From: Endozoicomonas sp. 8E
GTDB taxonomy: Bacteria; Pseudomonadota; Gammaproteobacteria; Pseudomonadales; Endozoicomonadaceae
Length of the DNA stretch: 64,000 bases
Assembly (NCBI RefSeq): GCF_032883915.1
Contig: NZ_CP120717.1
Span: 305,501 to 369,500 of the forward strand
Reading direction: 5' to 3'
In this document: positions 44,350 through 54,866 of the stretch, piece after piece
How positions within the stretch are numbered: the stretch's first letter is position 1
Layout: each line of letters starts with the position of its first letter
The notes under the pieces: model-generated
What the model saw: the letters and a program-made list of their open reading frames with translations, nothing else
Database searches by the model: none
What the model was told of the DNA's origin: nothing
Translations under genes and position numbers: made by a program

Positions 44350-45590
44350 GCTATCAACTCCTTCTCGTCCTCAAGTCTGGCGGTTTTGTTGTCATCATCC
44401 GGTTCATCCAGAGTGGCAAGGATTTCATTAAACGCCCGGTTGAGACTGGCTGTGCGTTGTTCATCAAGATCTTCGTCGTTCAGTCGCCGGGCAAACACTT
44501 CAGCGACATCAAGTTCGTCAAGTGTCTCTTTGCATTCGCTTTGTAGAGCAGCACTGTTGATTTCACGCTTTCGACGGACTCTTAATACTTCCAGATTTCT
44601 GCCCTCCAGCATGATCTGTATAGGCTTTTGCAGATCGGTGAGGTAGTCGTCAGTGCTGACTTCCAATTCCAGCCAGGTGGTGAGTGGAGAGTCGTCATTG
44701 ATCTTGTCCAGCGCCTGCTGAATGGTCTTCAGGCTGCCTTTCAGGCTTTTCAGGGAACGAAAGGTGGGCACTTCCAGTTCTTTGATTTCTGGCGCAGTGC
44801 CAGGCTCAAGGTCAACCAGCACGACCTGTTTAGGGCAGGACGTTTCATCAAAGCTGAGCGGAATAGGGGAGCCTGAGTAACGGATATGTGCCTGATCCGA
44901 GACCTTCTGGGCGCGGTGAAGGTGCCCCAGGGCTATGTAGTCTGCCGGAGGGAAGGCGCTGACCGGAAAAGCCGACAGGGTGCCAATATAAATATCTCGC
45001 ACCGACTCAGACATTTGTCCACCGACCGTGGTCAGGTGCCCTGTAGCCACGGTTGGCAGGTTTTTGTCAGAGGCCAGTTCGAAGACTTTCTGATAGTGTC
45101 TGGCAATCGCGTTCTGCAGAGCCTGTTGTTTATCGGTGTCACTGTCACCCGCCTGACTTTCCAGAACATCTCTGGGACGGATAAACGGTATAGCGCATAC
45201 CACTGCGCCGGGTTCTCCCTGATGGTTCTTCAAAGTTACTATCTGGTCTTCCGGGTTTTCTGTAACGCCACCCACAACATGGGTATTCAGGCAGGCCAAC
45301 AAATCTCTGGACTCATTCAGGGTTGAGACCGAGTCATGGTTACCACCGACAATAATCAGCTGCTGGCAGCAGGTTTTCTGCAGGTTGACAATGAACCGGT
45401 TGTAGAGTGTTCGGGCATAGCTGGGCGGCGTTCCGGTATCAAAAATATCACCGGCAACAATGATGGCATCCACAGAATTCTCGTCAACGGTTTCCAGCAG
45501 CCAGCGAATAAATGCCTGATGCTCAGGCTCTCGGCTCTTGCCTATGAAGTGCTGGCCAAGGTGCCAGTCAGAGGTGTGGAGAATGCGCAT
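44346..45590 (-). CDS. sbcD: Exonuclease subunit SbcD (Mre11-like nuclease)
   Basis: 414 residues. Metallophosphoesterase motifs are MRILHTSDWHLGQHF (D8, H10), IIVAGDIFDTG, VGGNHDSV and ATGHLTTVGG with IALGHLHRAQ near 225. It is the Mn-dependent nuclease partner of SbcC. A C-terminal acidic tail (LDEPDDDNKTARLEDEKELI) is present. First gene of the sbcDC operon. Confidence 0.95.
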   Translation of the reverse strand: MRILHTSDWHLGQHFIGKSREPEHQAFIRWLLETVDENSVDAIIVAGDIFDTGTPPSYARTLYNRFIVNLQKTCCQQLIIVGGNHDSVSTLNESRDLLACLNTHVVGGVTENPEDQIVTLKNHQGEPGAVVCAIPFIRPRDVLESQAGDSDTDKQQALQNAIARHYQKVFELASDKNLPTVATGHLTTVGGQMSESVRDIYIGTLSAFPVSAFPPADYIALGHLHRAQKVSDQAHIRYSGSPIPLSFDETSCPKQVVLVDLEPGTAPEIKELEVPTFRSLKSLKGSLKTIQQALDKINDDSPLTTWLELEVSTDDYLTDLQKPIQIMLEGRNLEVLRVRRKREINSAALQSECKETLDELDVAEVFARRLNDEDLDEQRTASLNRAFNEILATLDEPDDDNKTARLEDEKELIA

Positions 45591-45880
45591 GTATTGAAGA
45601 TTAACCAGAAAGAGAGGTGGACTGTACAGAATATACTTTTTGAGTCAGGACTGTCAGTTTTATTAGGGGGGGCGCTCGTGGCTTGGGAAAGTAAAGTATC
45701 CTGCTGCTCGAACTGTTTCAGAGAAATTCGTATCTTTTGGACGAAACATTGATCTGTGAGATAGGCCGATCTCTGTAGAAATGATAGTGTAACCGGTTAC
45801 ATCATGCCGAAAACAGGGTGACAAATGTTCATCGTCCGGCTAAACAGAATTCAGAAGGTCGACAACCGGAAGATTAAACT
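45591..45880. other. Spacer between divergent sbcD and nagB
   Basis: 290 bases that must hold both promoters. The only clear structure is the palindrome at 45788-45801. No gene is supported. Confidence 0.5.
45788..45801. promoter_or_regulatory. Perfect palindromic operator upstream of nagB
   Basis: TGTAACCGGTTACA is a perfect 14-base palindrome with a central CG, the usual form of LacI/GalR-family operators (compare gluconate-type ATGTTACCGGTAACAT). It lies about 80 bases before nagB. No LacI-family gene is in the window, so the regulator is unknown. Confidence 0.5.
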
Positions 45881-46681
45881 ATGCGCTTAATTCCTCTATC
45901 CGCTAAATCCGACGTGGGCAAATGGGCCGCCAGGCACATTGTCAGACGGATCAACAAGTTCAAGCCAACGGCTGACAGACCCTTTGTTCTGGGTCTGCCA
46001 ACAGGCAGTACACCTCTGGCTACCTACAAGAACCTGATTGAGATGAACCGTGCCGGCGAGGTGAGCTTTGAGCATGTAGTGACTTTCAATATGGACGAAT
46101 ACGTGGGCATTCCCGCCGATCATCCAGAATCTTACCGCACCTTCATGTTCAAGAATTTCTTTGAACATATTGATATCCGTCAAGGGAACATCAATCTGCT
46201 CAATGGAAATCCGAAAGATCTGGAAGCCGAATGCCAGCGCTATGAAGACAAGATCAAATCCTTTGGCGGCATTGATCTGTTTATGGGTGGAGTCGGTCAC
46301 GATGGCCATATTGCCTTTAACGAGCCAGGATCTTCCCTGTCTTCACGTACCCGCATCAAGACCCTGACTGACAGGACCCGTCAGGCCAATTCCCGTTTCT
46401 TCGAAAACGACATCAATCAGGTACCCAAACTGGCTCTGACCATTGGTGTGGGCACACTGATGGATGCCCGTGAAGTCATGATTCTGGTAACCGGTGCGGA
46501 TAAGGCTTATGCCCTCCATGCTGCGGTAGAAGGTTCAGTGAACCATCTGTGGACCATCTCTGCCATGCAGATGCACCCGAGAGCCATGATCGTCTGTGAT
46601 GAAGATGCCACCATGGAACTGCGAGTGAAGACCCTGAAATACTTTGCCGAGCTGGAAGCTGAAAATATTCGCGGCCTGTGA
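45881..46681 (+). CDS. nagB: Glucosamine-6-phosphate deaminase
   Basis: 266 residues, the same length as E. coli NagB and with its catalytic residues at the same numbers: D72 (FNMDEYVG), D141 and H143 (GHDGHIAF) and E148 (NEPGSS). It converts glucosamine-6-phosphate to fructose-6-phosphate and ammonia, a step in use of amino sugars from chitin or mucus. Stands alone; nagA and transport genes are not adjacent. Convergent with the next gene. Confidence 0.96.
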   Translation: MRLIPLSAKSDVGKWAARHIVRRINKFKPTADRPFVLGLPTGSTPLATYKNLIEMNRAGEVSFEHVVTFNMDEYVGIPADHPESYRTFMFKNFFEHIDIRQGNINLLNGNPKDLEAECQRYEDKIKSFGGIDLFMGGVGHDGHIAFNEPGSSLSSRTRIKTLTDRTRQANSRFFENDINQVPKLALTIGVGTLMDAREVMILVTGADKAYALHAAVEGSVNHLWTISAMQMHPRAMIVCDEDATMELRVKTLKYFAELEAENIRGL

Positions 46682-46713
46682 CTTTCGGGTGGATTCTGTG
46701 CCAGGGTAATTGG

Positions 46714-47556
46714 TTAACAGACTCGCTGGATCAGGGCAGAAATGCCGGTATCAGAGAAGTCACTCAGGGCAGCCATTTCCAGAATCTCTTCTTCGTGGAA
46801 GAGTTCACCGTCATAAACGACAACAATGCTGGTATCGCCTGACTGCAGGAAATGGGATTCGCCATATTCAGTGTAACGGGTGGCTCCGATGCTGATCAGC
46901 GCCTGTTCCGGATATTCAGCTTTGGCCAGAAGAGAGGCAATATCTTCTGCCGGTCCGTTATCCTGCTGGTGATTCATGCGGTCAATAATCCAGTCCAGCA
47001 GCTTCTGGTGAAAATAGCTATAGCCCAATGTCGGGCTGTCTTCACCGTAACGAAAGATATTGCCATCTTTTTTGTGGTAGCTGGCGATACGGAAGCGATC
47101 CAGTGTGCCGCCCTGTTGCAGGGTATCGAGTTCAAGAAGTGTACTTGCGATGCCTTTGGTGTGGGCACCCCAGTTTTTCTTTTCACTGATTTTATGGGCA
47201 TTGGGTTTGCGAATAGAACAGTCGTTGTATGCTGCGAATTGTTTTGGAATCAGATCCGCCACCACTCTGTTACCCGTGTTTTCATTAAGGGCGTATTCGA
47301 TGTTGCAGATCAGTGCCACTTCTGGTTCGATCTGAAGACAGCCTTCGGTTTCAGGCATAGTGATTTTGTCATTAGACAATGGATAGGTAGATAAAAAACC
47401 GGAGTTTTCAGAAGGGACATAGAAAGGAAAAATCGCCTTGGGCTGATTGTCTTCAGAGACCTTTAATGCCTGAAAATCAGAGGCTTCCCCCGCCTGTTCC
47501 AGGTGACCGGCAAAGTTACCGGCAACCCCCAAACCGATCATATTTCTGTAAGGCAT
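46714..47556 (-). CDS. DUF5718 family protein
   Basis: 280 residues. The start MPYRNMIGLGVAGNFAGHLE and the EQAGEASDF, PSENSGFLSTYPLS and LQIEPEVALICNIEY segments match what I recall of DUF5718, a conserved uncharacterised family in marine gammaproteobacteria. The IEPEVALI strand and the KNWGAHTKGI segment recall fumarylacetoacetate-hydrolase-like folds, but this is only a resemblance. No signal peptide or membrane segment. Single gene, convergent with nagB. Confidence 0.65.
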   Translation of the reverse strand: MPYRNMIGLGVAGNFAGHLEQAGEASDFQALKVSEDNQPKAIFPFYVPSENSGFLSTYPLSNDKITMPETEGCLQIEPEVALICNIEYALNENTGNRVVADLIPKQFAAYNDCSIRKPNAHKISEKKNWGAHTKGIASTLLELDTLQQGGTLDRFRIASYHKKDGNIFRYGEDSPTLGYSYFHQKLLDWIIDRMNHQQDNGPAEDIASLLAKAEYPEQALISIGATRYTEYGESHFLQSGDTSIVVVYDGELFHEEEILEMAALSDFSDTGISALIQRVC

Positions 47557-48001
47557 GATTACTTTTGATCTTAAATTTTAAAATCTGAAGTCTACTCCGA
47601 CTGAACCCTGCCTGTATATACCCATCCATCATGAATACTTCCTGTGTCAGTTGACAGCGATTGGACTTATATCCCGTTACGACAAATCACAACTGAAAGG
47701 TGGCTTATCAAAATATTTTTCACGGTAAAAAAAGCAGTTCTAGAAATGAGTATCTATAATTGAGCGGTGGTCTAATCCGGAAATTTCATAAAGTGTCGAG
47801 CTTCTCATTCTACCGCTCTTCGACTGACACGTTCTGTTGTCAGACGGAGATGAGCTGGTAAGAAGTAAACATGTGACGTTCGTTTATTCTTATACAGATC
47901 GATAAACGATGGCGCCAGTGTTATTGATGCGAACTTGATTCTGGTTAAAGCGACTTAATGATATTTCAGGGTTATCACATCAGAAGAGGCTTTTTTTAAT
48001 C
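47557..48001. other. 445-base spacer between divergent genes
   Basis: Must hold promoters for the DUF5718 gene and for the exported repeat protein. AT-rich, without a gene, and no operator or RNA that I can identify. Confidence 0.4.
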
Positions 48002-48844
48002 ATGAAAGTTTTACTGGTTGTTCCCGTTAGTATATTTCTTTCCGGTTTTGCGTCTGCAGCAGATGTGGTGTTCAGAGATGAAACTGTAGGGATCGGTTAC
48101 GGTTTCAGTGCCAAAGCTGATGGCTTTGAATACAGTGCACTGACACATTTCAGGAAGGTGAATGGCTTGTCGGTCACACTGGATTCTGTCGAAAAGTCTG
48201 GTGTTTACATTCCCGTCAATACCATTATCGGTTTACAGAATGTAAATGATGATGTTCATCCCACTGATGCCAAGCATCCTATGGGTAGTGTAGGTTGGTC
48301 TTTAGACAGTCCCGATGTGTATAAACCTACTTATACTTTTAGTGTGTTTGCAGGAGGTAGATTTTATTATCCTGATGAACAGCCATACCTGATTACACTG
48401 TCTGTAGATGGCAGGGAGTACGGTCCTGTGAAAACAGACAGTCAAAGTAGCTGGTCACCCACGTTCTTTAATAATGTGCCATTCGCAGAAAGTAGCAGAC
48501 TGACTATCGTTCTGTCCCCGCTGCCTTTACACCCGTTATCTTCGCTACCGGAAGGTTCAGTACCTGAAGGTTCAGTACCCGAAGGCTCAGCACCCGAAGC
48601 CTCAGTACCCGAAGCCTCAGTACCCGAAGCCTCACCTGAAACCTTAGTTTCTGAAGCCCCAGTGTCTGAAGCCCCAGTGTCTGAAGCCCCAGTGTCTGAA
48701 GCCCCAGTGTCTGAAGCCCCAGTGTCTGAAGCCCCAGTGCCTGAAGCCCCAGTGCCTGAAGCCCCAGTGCCTGAAGCCCCAGTGCCTGAAGCCCCAGTGC
48801 CTGAAGCCCCAGTGCCTGAAGCTCCAGCGCGGGGAGCAATATGA
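48002..48844 (+). CDS. Exported protein with a C-terminal (V-S/P-E-A-P)n repeat tail
   Basis: 280 residues. A signal peptide (residues 1-19, ending ASA) precedes a globular part of about 165 residues that I do not recognise (IGYGFSAKADGFEYSALTHF, YTFSVFAGGRFYYPDEQPYL), probably beta-rich. From about residue 180 the chain is pentapeptide repeats: VPEGS, APEAS and VPEAS units, then six VSEAP and six VPEAP, ending ARGAI. Such Pro/Glu/Ala tails are extended rods that span a periplasm or cell wall or display a domain. The repeat is encoded by near-identical 15-base units, so its length can change without frameshift. Confidence 0.7.
   Translation: MKVLLVVPVSIFLSGFASAADVVFRDETVGIGYGFSAKADGFEYSALTHFRKVNGLSVTLDSVEKSGVYIPVNTIIGLQNVNDDVHPTDAKHPMGSVGWSLDSPDVYKPTYTFSVFAGGRFYYPDEQPYLITLSVDGREYGPVKTDSQSSWSPTFFNNVPFAESSRLTIVLSPLPLHPLSSLPEGSVPEGSVPEGSAPEASVPEASVPEASPETLVSEAPVSEAPVSEAPVSEAPVSEAPVSEAPVPEAPVPEAPVPEAPVPEAPVPEAPVPEAPARGAI
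48547..48829 (+). repeat. 15-base tandem repeat inside the exported protein gene
   Basis: Up to about 19 units of GT(G/A)(T/C)CTGAAGCCCCA and older variants. The last twelve units are almost identical at the DNA level, in two blocks (GTGTCTGAAGCCCCA then GTGCCTGAAGCCCCA), which points to recent expansion by slippage or unequal exchange. Because units are 15 bases the reading frame is kept. Confidence 0.9.
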
Positions 48845-48913
48845 TGAGTATTAATTATTGCGGGTCGTGATTTCGGGCAATTAAAAACCCTGCTCTTTCG
48901 ACGTCTGTTTTTA

Positions 48914-48943
48914 CCCGGATAGAAGAATGGCTTTCTATCCGGG
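48914..48943. terminator. Hairpin between convergent genes (after pntB)
   Basis: CCCGGATAGAA (48914-48924) pairs perfectly with TTCTATCCGGG (48933-48943), 11 bp with an 8-base loop. No good T run on either side, but it sits between the two stops. Confidence 0.55.
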
Positions 48944-48955
48944 CGGGCGTACCGA

Positions 48956-50356
48956 TCAGAACTGTTTAAGAATACCTTCGACGGTGCCGTGAGCATCTCC
49001 GAAAAGCATACGAGAATTGTCTTTAAAGAACAGAGGATTTTGGACACCTGCATAGCCTGTAGCCATAGAGCGTTTGAATACCACGACTCTTTCTGCTTCC
49101 CAGACACGAAGTACGGGCATGCCTGCAATCGGGCTGCCCGGATCTTCAGCTGCCGCAGGGTTTACAGTATCGTTGGCACCAATCACCAGGACAACATCCG
49201 TTTCAGTAAAGTTGTCGTTAATCTCATCCATCTCTTCAACGATATCGTAAGGCACTTTTGCCTCGGCCAGCAAAACGTTCATATGACCTGGCAGACGACC
49301 AGCCACCGGATGAATACCAAAGCGTACCTTAATGTTCTGGGCCAGCAACTTATTGACCAGTTCTCTCAGGGGGTGCTGAGCCTGGGCGACGGCCATTCCG
49401 TATCCGGGAGTGATGATCACGCTGGAAGCGTTTTTCAGCATTTCAGCGACTTCTTCTACATTGATCTCGGTGTATTCGCCCTGTTCTTCACCTTCCGCTA
49501 CAGTACCACCTTCGGTGCCAAAACCACCGAGAATTACCGATATAAAGGACCTGTTCATGGCTGTACACATCAGGTAGGAGAGAATCGCGCCTGAAGAACC
49601 CACCATGGCACCTGTGATAATCAGCAGGTTGTTGCCCAGCATAAAACCAGTAGCAGCAGCGGCCAGGCCGGAGTAAGCATTGAGCATGGAAACCACAACC
49701 GGCATGTCAGCACCACCGATGCCCATAACCAGAGTGATACCAAAAATAAAGGCCAGACCGGTCATGATGATCAGAGCCAGAATGCTGTGCTGCTGTACGT
49801 AGACAATCCCCATCACAATAGCCAGAACAATCAAAGCCAGGTTGGTCCAGTGACCACCAGGCAATGATACGGGGCGGCTGTTGATGTTTCCATTCAGTTT
49901 CAGGCAGGCAACAACCGAACCACTGAAGGTGATTGCACCGATGATGATGCCGATGAAAATTTCAATGCTGTGAATCAGTTGATCAGTAGACGACATCAGC
50001 TTAGAAGTCGCCTTGAACAGTGATTCTGAAGATTCAATGGCGCTTGAAAAGCCGATCAATACCGCTGCCAGCCCACCAAAACCATTCAGGATGGCGACCA
50101 GCTGGGGCATTTCGGTCATTTCCACTTTCCTGGCCAGGAAGAGGCCTGTGGCTGTTCCCGCAATCATCATAATGGTGACAAAAGTAAAGCCTTCGAGGTG
50201 TGCATAACCCAGTGTGGCCAGAACGGCGATGACCATACCGACCATGCCATAGAGACTGCCGCTTTTCGCAGACTCCTGACGACTCAGGCCTGCCAGACTC
50301 ATGACAAACAGCAGCGCTGCCATCAGGTAGGCGGACGATAATAATCCTTGTGACAT
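48956..50356 (-). CDS. pntB: NAD(P) transhydrogenase subunit beta
   Basis: 466 residues. The start [20 protein letters not shown] and [14 protein letters not shown] match E. coli PntB closely. About nine membrane helices precede the NADP-binding domain ([54 protein letters not shown]). With PntA it uses the proton gradient to reduce NADP with NADH. Follows pntA by 21 bases. Confidence 0.97.
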   Translation of the reverse strand: MSQGLLSSAYLMAALLFVMSLAGLSRQESAKSGSLYGMVGMVIAVLATLGYAHLEGFTFVTIMMIAGTATGLFLARKVEMTEMPQLVAILNGFGGLAAVLIGFSSAIESSESLFKATSKLMSSTDQLIHSIEIFIGIIIGAITFSGSVVACLKLNGNINSRPVSLPGGHWTNLALIVLAIVMGIVYVQQHSILALIIMTGLAFIFGITLVMGIGGADMPVVVSMLNAYSGLAAAATGFMLGNNLLIITGAMVGSSGAILSYLMCTAMNRSFISVILGGFGTEGGTVAEGEEQGEYTEINVEEVAEMLKNASSVIITPGYGMAVAQAQHPLRELVNKLLAQNIKVRFGIHPVAGRLPGHMNVLLAEAKVPYDIVEEMDEINDNFTETDVVLVIGANDTVNPAAAEDPGSPIAGMPVLRVWEAERVVVFKRSMATGYAGVQNPLFFKDNSRMLFGDAHGTVEGILKQF

Positions 50357-50377
50357 TCCTGTTTACTCCCGCTGCGA

Positions 50378-51910
50378 TTAATTATCTCTGATGAACATCT
50401 TGAGCATCCGCTGGGTCACAGCGAAACCACCTACAATATTGATCATGGCCACCAACAGGGCGATGCCCGACATAGCCAGAATAATATTGTTGTCACTCCC
50501 CATTTGCATCAGGGCACCGATAACAATAATGCCGCTGATGGCGTTGGTCACACTCATCAGAGGTGTGTGCAGGGCGGAAGTAACATTCCAGATGACGTAG
50601 TAGCCGATAATGGACGACAGAACGAATACAGTGAAGTGTTCCAGAAAGCTTGCCGGAGCTGAATGGGCAACCCATCCGAAGATGGCGGCCCCTGCAGCGA
50701 TCAGGGCAGGTTTCAGCCAGGGGCGGGAAGGCTTCTCTTTCTTGACTTCATCAACCTTTGGAGTCGGTTTCGCTACCGGAGCTGCACTGACTTTAACAGG
50801 CGGTGGAGGCCAGGTAATGTTGCCCTCTTTCACGACAGTGAGACCACGGACTACTTCGTCCTCAAAGTCGATGACCAGGTTGCCGTCTTTCTCAGGTGTC
50901 ATCAGTTTCAGCATATTCACCAGGTTGGTGCCGTATAACTGCGATGACTGGGTTGGCAGTCTGCTGGGCAGGTCGGTGTAACCGATAACAGTGACGCCAT
51001 GCTTGACCACAACCTTGTCTTTTTCTGTGCATTCACAGTTACCACCGGTCTGGGCAGCCAGATCGACAATAACACTGCCCGGCTTCATGGCTTTAACCAT
51101 GTCTTCCAGAATCAGCTTGGGTGCCGGGCGACCGGGAATCAGGGCGGTGGTGATAATGATGTCGACCTCTTTGGCCTGTTCCATGAACAGGGCCATCTCG
51201 GCATCAATAAAGGCCTGGCTCATTTCCTTGGCATAGCCGTCGGAAGAGTCTTGCTCCTCCTCGTAATCCAGCTCAAGGAATTCAGCGCCCATGCTTTCTA
51301 CCTGTTCCTTAACTTCAGGACGAGTGTCGAAAGCCCGAACAATAGCACCCATGCTGCCAGCAGCACCCAGGGCAGCGAGACCTGCAACGCCGGCACCAAT
51401 GACCATGACCTTGGCAGGTGGTATTTTGCCAGCAGCGGTAATCTGACCATTAAAAAAGCGGCCAAAGTGATGTGAAGCCTCAACAACAGCCCGGTAACCG
51501 CCAATATTAGCCATGGAACTCAGGGCATCCAGTGACTGGGAACGGGACAGGCGGGGTACGCTGTCCAAAGCCAGCACGTTGATGTTGCGCTGGCTGAGTT
51601 TGTTCATAAGCTCTTCATTCTGGCCGGGCCAGATAAAGCTGGCGAGGGTAGCGCCGTCTTTTAATAGAGCTATTTCGTCGTCTGTAGGTGCGTTCACTTT
51701 CAGGACGATATCGGAACTCCAGACTTCTGAGCGTTCTGCGATTTGAGCGCCAGCTTCTTTAAAAGCTGCATCATCAAAGCTGGCTTTGATACCAGCTCCA
51801 CTCTCGATGATGACGTCATAACCGAGCTTTTGCAGCTTGCCTATCGTATCAGGCGTAGCGGCTACCCGGTTTTCGTTTTCCTGAATCTCTCCAGGGATCC
51901 CTATCCGCAT
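50378..51910 (-). CDS. pntA: NAD(P) transhydrogenase subunit alpha
   Basis: I start at ATG 51910, giving 510 residues as in E. coli PntA, with AGGTGA just upstream; a GTG three codons earlier is less likely. [20 protein letters not shown] begins the NAD-binding domain, with [20 protein letters not shown] as the nucleotide fold. A Pro/Lys linker near 370-400 leads to C-terminal membrane helices (one before [20 protein letters not shown] and others). Forms the pump with PntB. Confidence 0.96.
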   Translation of the reverse strand: MRIGIPGEIQENENRVAATPDTIGKLQKLGYDVIIESGAGIKASFDDAAFKEAGAQIAERSEVWSSDIVLKVNAPTDDEIALLKDGATLASFIWPGQNEELMNKLSQRNINVLALDSVPRLSRSQSLDALSSMANIGGYRAVVEASHHFGRFFNGQITAAGKIPPAKVMVIGAGVAGLAALGAAGSMGAIVRAFDTRPEVKEQVESMGAEFLELDYEEEQDSSDGYAKEMSQAFIDAEMALFMEQAKEVDIIITTALIPGRPAPKLILEDMVKAMKPGSVIVDLAAQTGGNCECTEKDKVVVKHGVTVIGYTDLPSRLPTQSSQLYGTNLVNMLKLMTPEKDGNLVIDFEDEVVRGLTVVKEGNITWPPPPVKVSAAPVAKPTPKVDEVKKEKPSRPWLKPALIAAGAAIFGWVAHSAPASFLEHFTVFVLSSIIGYYVIWNVTSALHTPLMSVTNAISGIIVIGALMQMGSDNNIILAMSGIALLVAMINIVGGFAVTQRMLKMFIRDN

Positions 51911-52573
51911 GTCGGTCACCTAGTGTAGCTATAAAGTGTGGCTATAAAAATGTTCTGGCAGACGTGGGCTGCCGATCAGCAGTTGTGCCTTCACCGTCGT
52001 TCTTCATCGTACCCGGACAGAGCACGACAATGGCTAAAAGCTGTCTGTCTATACGGGAGTCGACGCTTGTCAGAACACTGTGTTTCTTCTGACCCTTATT
52101 TCATAACCTGGGCCTCTGTGATCCGGCTCAATCCGGACTTCATCCATGAGAGGTACTCGGACTTGAGTACTGATCACGTATAGTATGTGATTTTAAGTTA
52201 AAAGGGTAATTAACTATATGGGTGGTGTGTTTTCTGTGTAGAAATCTTTCGGGTTTTCGGTTTTTACGTGCATTCATGTTAGATTCTCTGTGGATGTGTG
52301 AAGGTTGTTATGGATAACTTTGAAATGAGAATATTTGATAATTTATTCTAAATAATGAATAAATTTTCTTTTTAAAAAGGGTGTTTCGCGTAAGAGTTTG
52401 GTAGGTTGTGTTAAGGTTTGATTTCAATGTCCAGCTTCTACGGACACTGTCCGGGGTGAGCTGATCCTAAGTCTACTCAATGAATCAGGGCTTTGCTTAG
52501 TCAAAATAAATCAGGGCAGCCAGAAGCTGCCCTGAAGGGTTGCGTGATATTTCACGCGGGGGAGGCGAACTAT
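51911..52573. other. 660-base spacer between pntA and aceA
   Basis: Holds the pntA promoter region and, at the right, the aceA terminator. The stretch 52190-52400 is AT-rich. No gene is supported; small frames inside lack ribosome-binding sites and similarity. Confidence 0.45.
52503..52534 (-). terminator. Terminator of aceA
   Basis: On the minus strand CAGGGCAGC-TTCTG-GCTGCCCTG is a perfect 9-bp stem followed by ATTTATTTT, about 40 bases past the aceA stop. Confidence 0.8.
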
Positions 52574-54169
52574 TTAGCCGAACTGGTTCATAGTATTGTC
52601 TTCACCAGCCGCTTTCAGTGCAGCATCACCAGAGAAGTATTCTTTGTGATCATCACCCATGTCTGAGCCAGCCATATTTTGGTGTTTAACACAGGCAATA
52701 CCCTGACGGATTTCTTTGCGCTGAACGTTAGCAACGTAGCCCAGCATGCCCTGATCACCAAAGTACTCTTTAGCCAGGTTGTCGGTGGACAGCGCGGCAG
52801 TGTGGTAAGTTGGCAGAGTGATCAGGTGGTGGAAGATGCCTGCTTCACGGGCTGCGTCAGCCTGGAAGGTACGGATCTTCTCATCAGCCGCCTGGGCCAG
52901 TTCGGTTGCGTCGTACTCTGCACTCATCAGTTGAGCACGGTCGTAAGCAGAAACGTCTTTGCCTTGTTCGCTCCAGGCATCGAATACCTGCTGACGGAAA
53001 TTCAGAGTCCAGTTGAAGGACGGTGAATTGTTGTAAACCAGCTTGGCGTTCGGGCAGGTCTCACGAATCTTGTTAACCATCTCGGCGATCTGGCCAACGT
53101 GAGGTTTTTCGGTCTCAATCCACAGCAGGTCAGCGCCGTTCTGCAGAGAAGTGATGCAGTCCAGAACGACACGGTCAACACCGGTGCCCTGACGGAATTG
53201 GAACAGGTTGCTGGGCAGACGCTTGGGACGAACCAGCTTGCCGTTACGGTTAATGATCACATCACCGTTTTTCATGTTCTCTGGAGTGACTTCTTCAACA
53301 TCCAGGAAGCTGTTGTACTGGTCACCCAGGTCACCAGGCTGGTTGGTTACTGCCAGCTGCTTGGTCAGGCCAGCACCCAGGGAGTCGGTACGGGCAACGA
53401 TTACCCCGTCATCTACACCCAGTTCCAGGAAGGCGTAGCGAACAGCACGAATCTTGGCCAGGAAATCTTCGTGAGGAACGGTTACCTTGCCGTCCTGGTG
53501 ACCACATTGCTTCTCGTCGGAAACCTGGTTTTCGATCTGGATACAGCAGGCACCGGCTTCAATCATTTTCTTGGCCAGCAGGTAAGTGGCTTCTTCGTTA
53601 CCGAAACCAGCGTCGATGTCGGCAATGATGGGTACAACGTGTGTCTTGTGATTATCGATCTGGCTCTGGAGATCTGCTTCTTTAGCGGTATCGCCAGCCT
53701 TGCGGGCAGAGTCGAGTTCACGGAACAGGCCGCCCAGTTCACGGGCATCAGCCTGACGCAGGAAAGTGTAGAGTTCTTCAATCAGGCCAGCTACAGACGT
53801 TTTCTCGTGCATGGACTGGTCTGGCAGAGGACCAAACTCGGAGCGCAGTGCAGCAACCATCCAGCCAGACAGGTAAAGGTAGCGACGATCAGTGTTGTTG
53901 AAATGTTTCTTGATAGAAATCATTTTCTGCTGACCAATGAATCCATGCCAGCAGCCCAGGGACTGGGTGTATTTTGCCGTGTCAGCGTCGTAAGCCGCCA
54001 TGTCTTCGCGCATGATCTTGGCGGTATAGCGGGCAATATCCAGACCGGTCTTGAAACGGTTCTGCGCTTTCATGCGAGCAGCGTATTCGGGATTGATCGC
54101 TTCCCAGGAAGAGCCCTGAGTAGCTTTCAGTGAAGCAATTGCGTCAATATCATTCAGGTAGTTTGACAT
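52574..54169 (-). CDS. aceA: Isocitrate lyase
   Basis: 531 residues from ATG 54169, chosen because GGAAGG lies 7 bases upstream; an in-frame ATG at 54190 precedes that site. It is the long form found in Pseudomonas-type ICL. The active-site loop is EKQCGHQDGKV (KKCGH in E. coli), with IIADIDAGFGNEEATYLLAK and YNNSPSFNWTLNF. It splits isocitrate into glyoxylate and succinate and allows growth on acetate or fatty acids. Malate synthase is not adjacent. Confidence 0.95.
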   Translation of the reverse strand: MSNYLNDIDAIASLKATQGSSWEAINPEYAARMKAQNRFKTGLDIARYTAKIMREDMAAYDADTAKYTQSLGCWHGFIGQQKMISIKKHFNNTDRRYLYLSGWMVAALRSEFGPLPDQSMHEKTSVAGLIEELYTFLRQADARELGGLFRELDSARKAGDTAKEADLQSQIDNHKTHVVPIIADIDAGFGNEEATYLLAKKMIEAGACCIQIENQVSDEKQCGHQDGKVTVPHEDFLAKIRAVRYAFLELGVDDGVIVARTDSLGAGLTKQLAVTNQPGDLGDQYNSFLDVEEVTPENMKNGDVIINRNGKLVRPKRLPSNLFQFRQGTGVDRVVLDCITSLQNGADLLWIETEKPHVGQIAEMVNKIRETCPNAKLVYNNSPSFNWTLNFRQQVFDAWSEQGKDVSAYDRAQLMSAEYDATELAQAADEKIRTFQADAAREAGIFHHLITLPTYHTAALSTDNLAKEYFGDQGMLGYVANVQRKEIRQGIACVKHQNMAGSDMGDDHKEYFSGDAALKAAGEDNTMNQFG

Positions 54170-54866
54170 AATCAGTCCTTCCGTTTTCACGACGTTATCA
54201 GCGTGTTTTGATGATCAGCATTTTTAGTCAGAGACGTGCCGATCAGGTGACTGCATTCTGTGATTTGTGAACATTTGTGACAATCCTGTTGTTTTTATCT
54301 TTGCTATTTATTTTGTGAATAGTGGTGTTTTTTTACACGGCCTGAGAGAAGTGTTGACACTGAATAGCATTATTTTTCTGTTTGATTATTATAATAAAAA
54401 CAACCGCTTATGTTTTTTTTCTTTGGGAGGATGGTAAAATATACGACTATAATATTATATGTGTCGGGTGTTTGATTATCTTGCAGGGATTTCTTGATAA
54501 AACTCCTTTTTCTGCTTTCGTTTGTGATTTTTTGATAATTGATATTTCAGGCGGGGGGTACTCCTTCAGCAGATATCAAAAAGTCACTCAATACCTGCTG
54601 TATAGAGCGATGCGGCAAAAGTCTCCTGTGGGTGGTGCTTTTCTGCACTAAGCACAGCCTCACGAAAGGCTGCGCGAGGGAACAAGAGCTCAAAGCTGCG
54701 AGCCGATGGCCAGAAATTCCATACAAGGCTGAGTCCCGAGGGCAATCTTGTCACTTACCTGCATGGTTCAGCTCGGATGTCTGGAACTTTTTACTGATTT
54801 GATAATCAAATCTAAGAATCAATGAAGATTTAGAAAATAACTATTTGTAACAAGGAGGTCAGCAAA
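54170..54866. other. 700-base spacer before the 1026-residue repeat protein
   Basis: Contains the aceA promoter on the left and an AT-rich block (54370-54560) of different base composition, suggesting imported DNA next to the effector-like gene. No gene is supported. Confidence 0.45.

Noticed and set aside
48442-49128. 228-codon minus-strand frame rich in GTGAS repeats
   Set aside because: It is the antisense of the 15-base coding repeat; the sense strand has a signal peptide and a real start.
53099-54133. 344-codon open frame on the plus strand
   Set aside because: Antisense to aceA, a well-conserved gene with biased codons that leave the opposite strand open.
54382-54802. Two small plus-strand frames before the 1026-residue protein
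   Set aside because: AT-rich, no ribosome-binding site, no protein-like composition.
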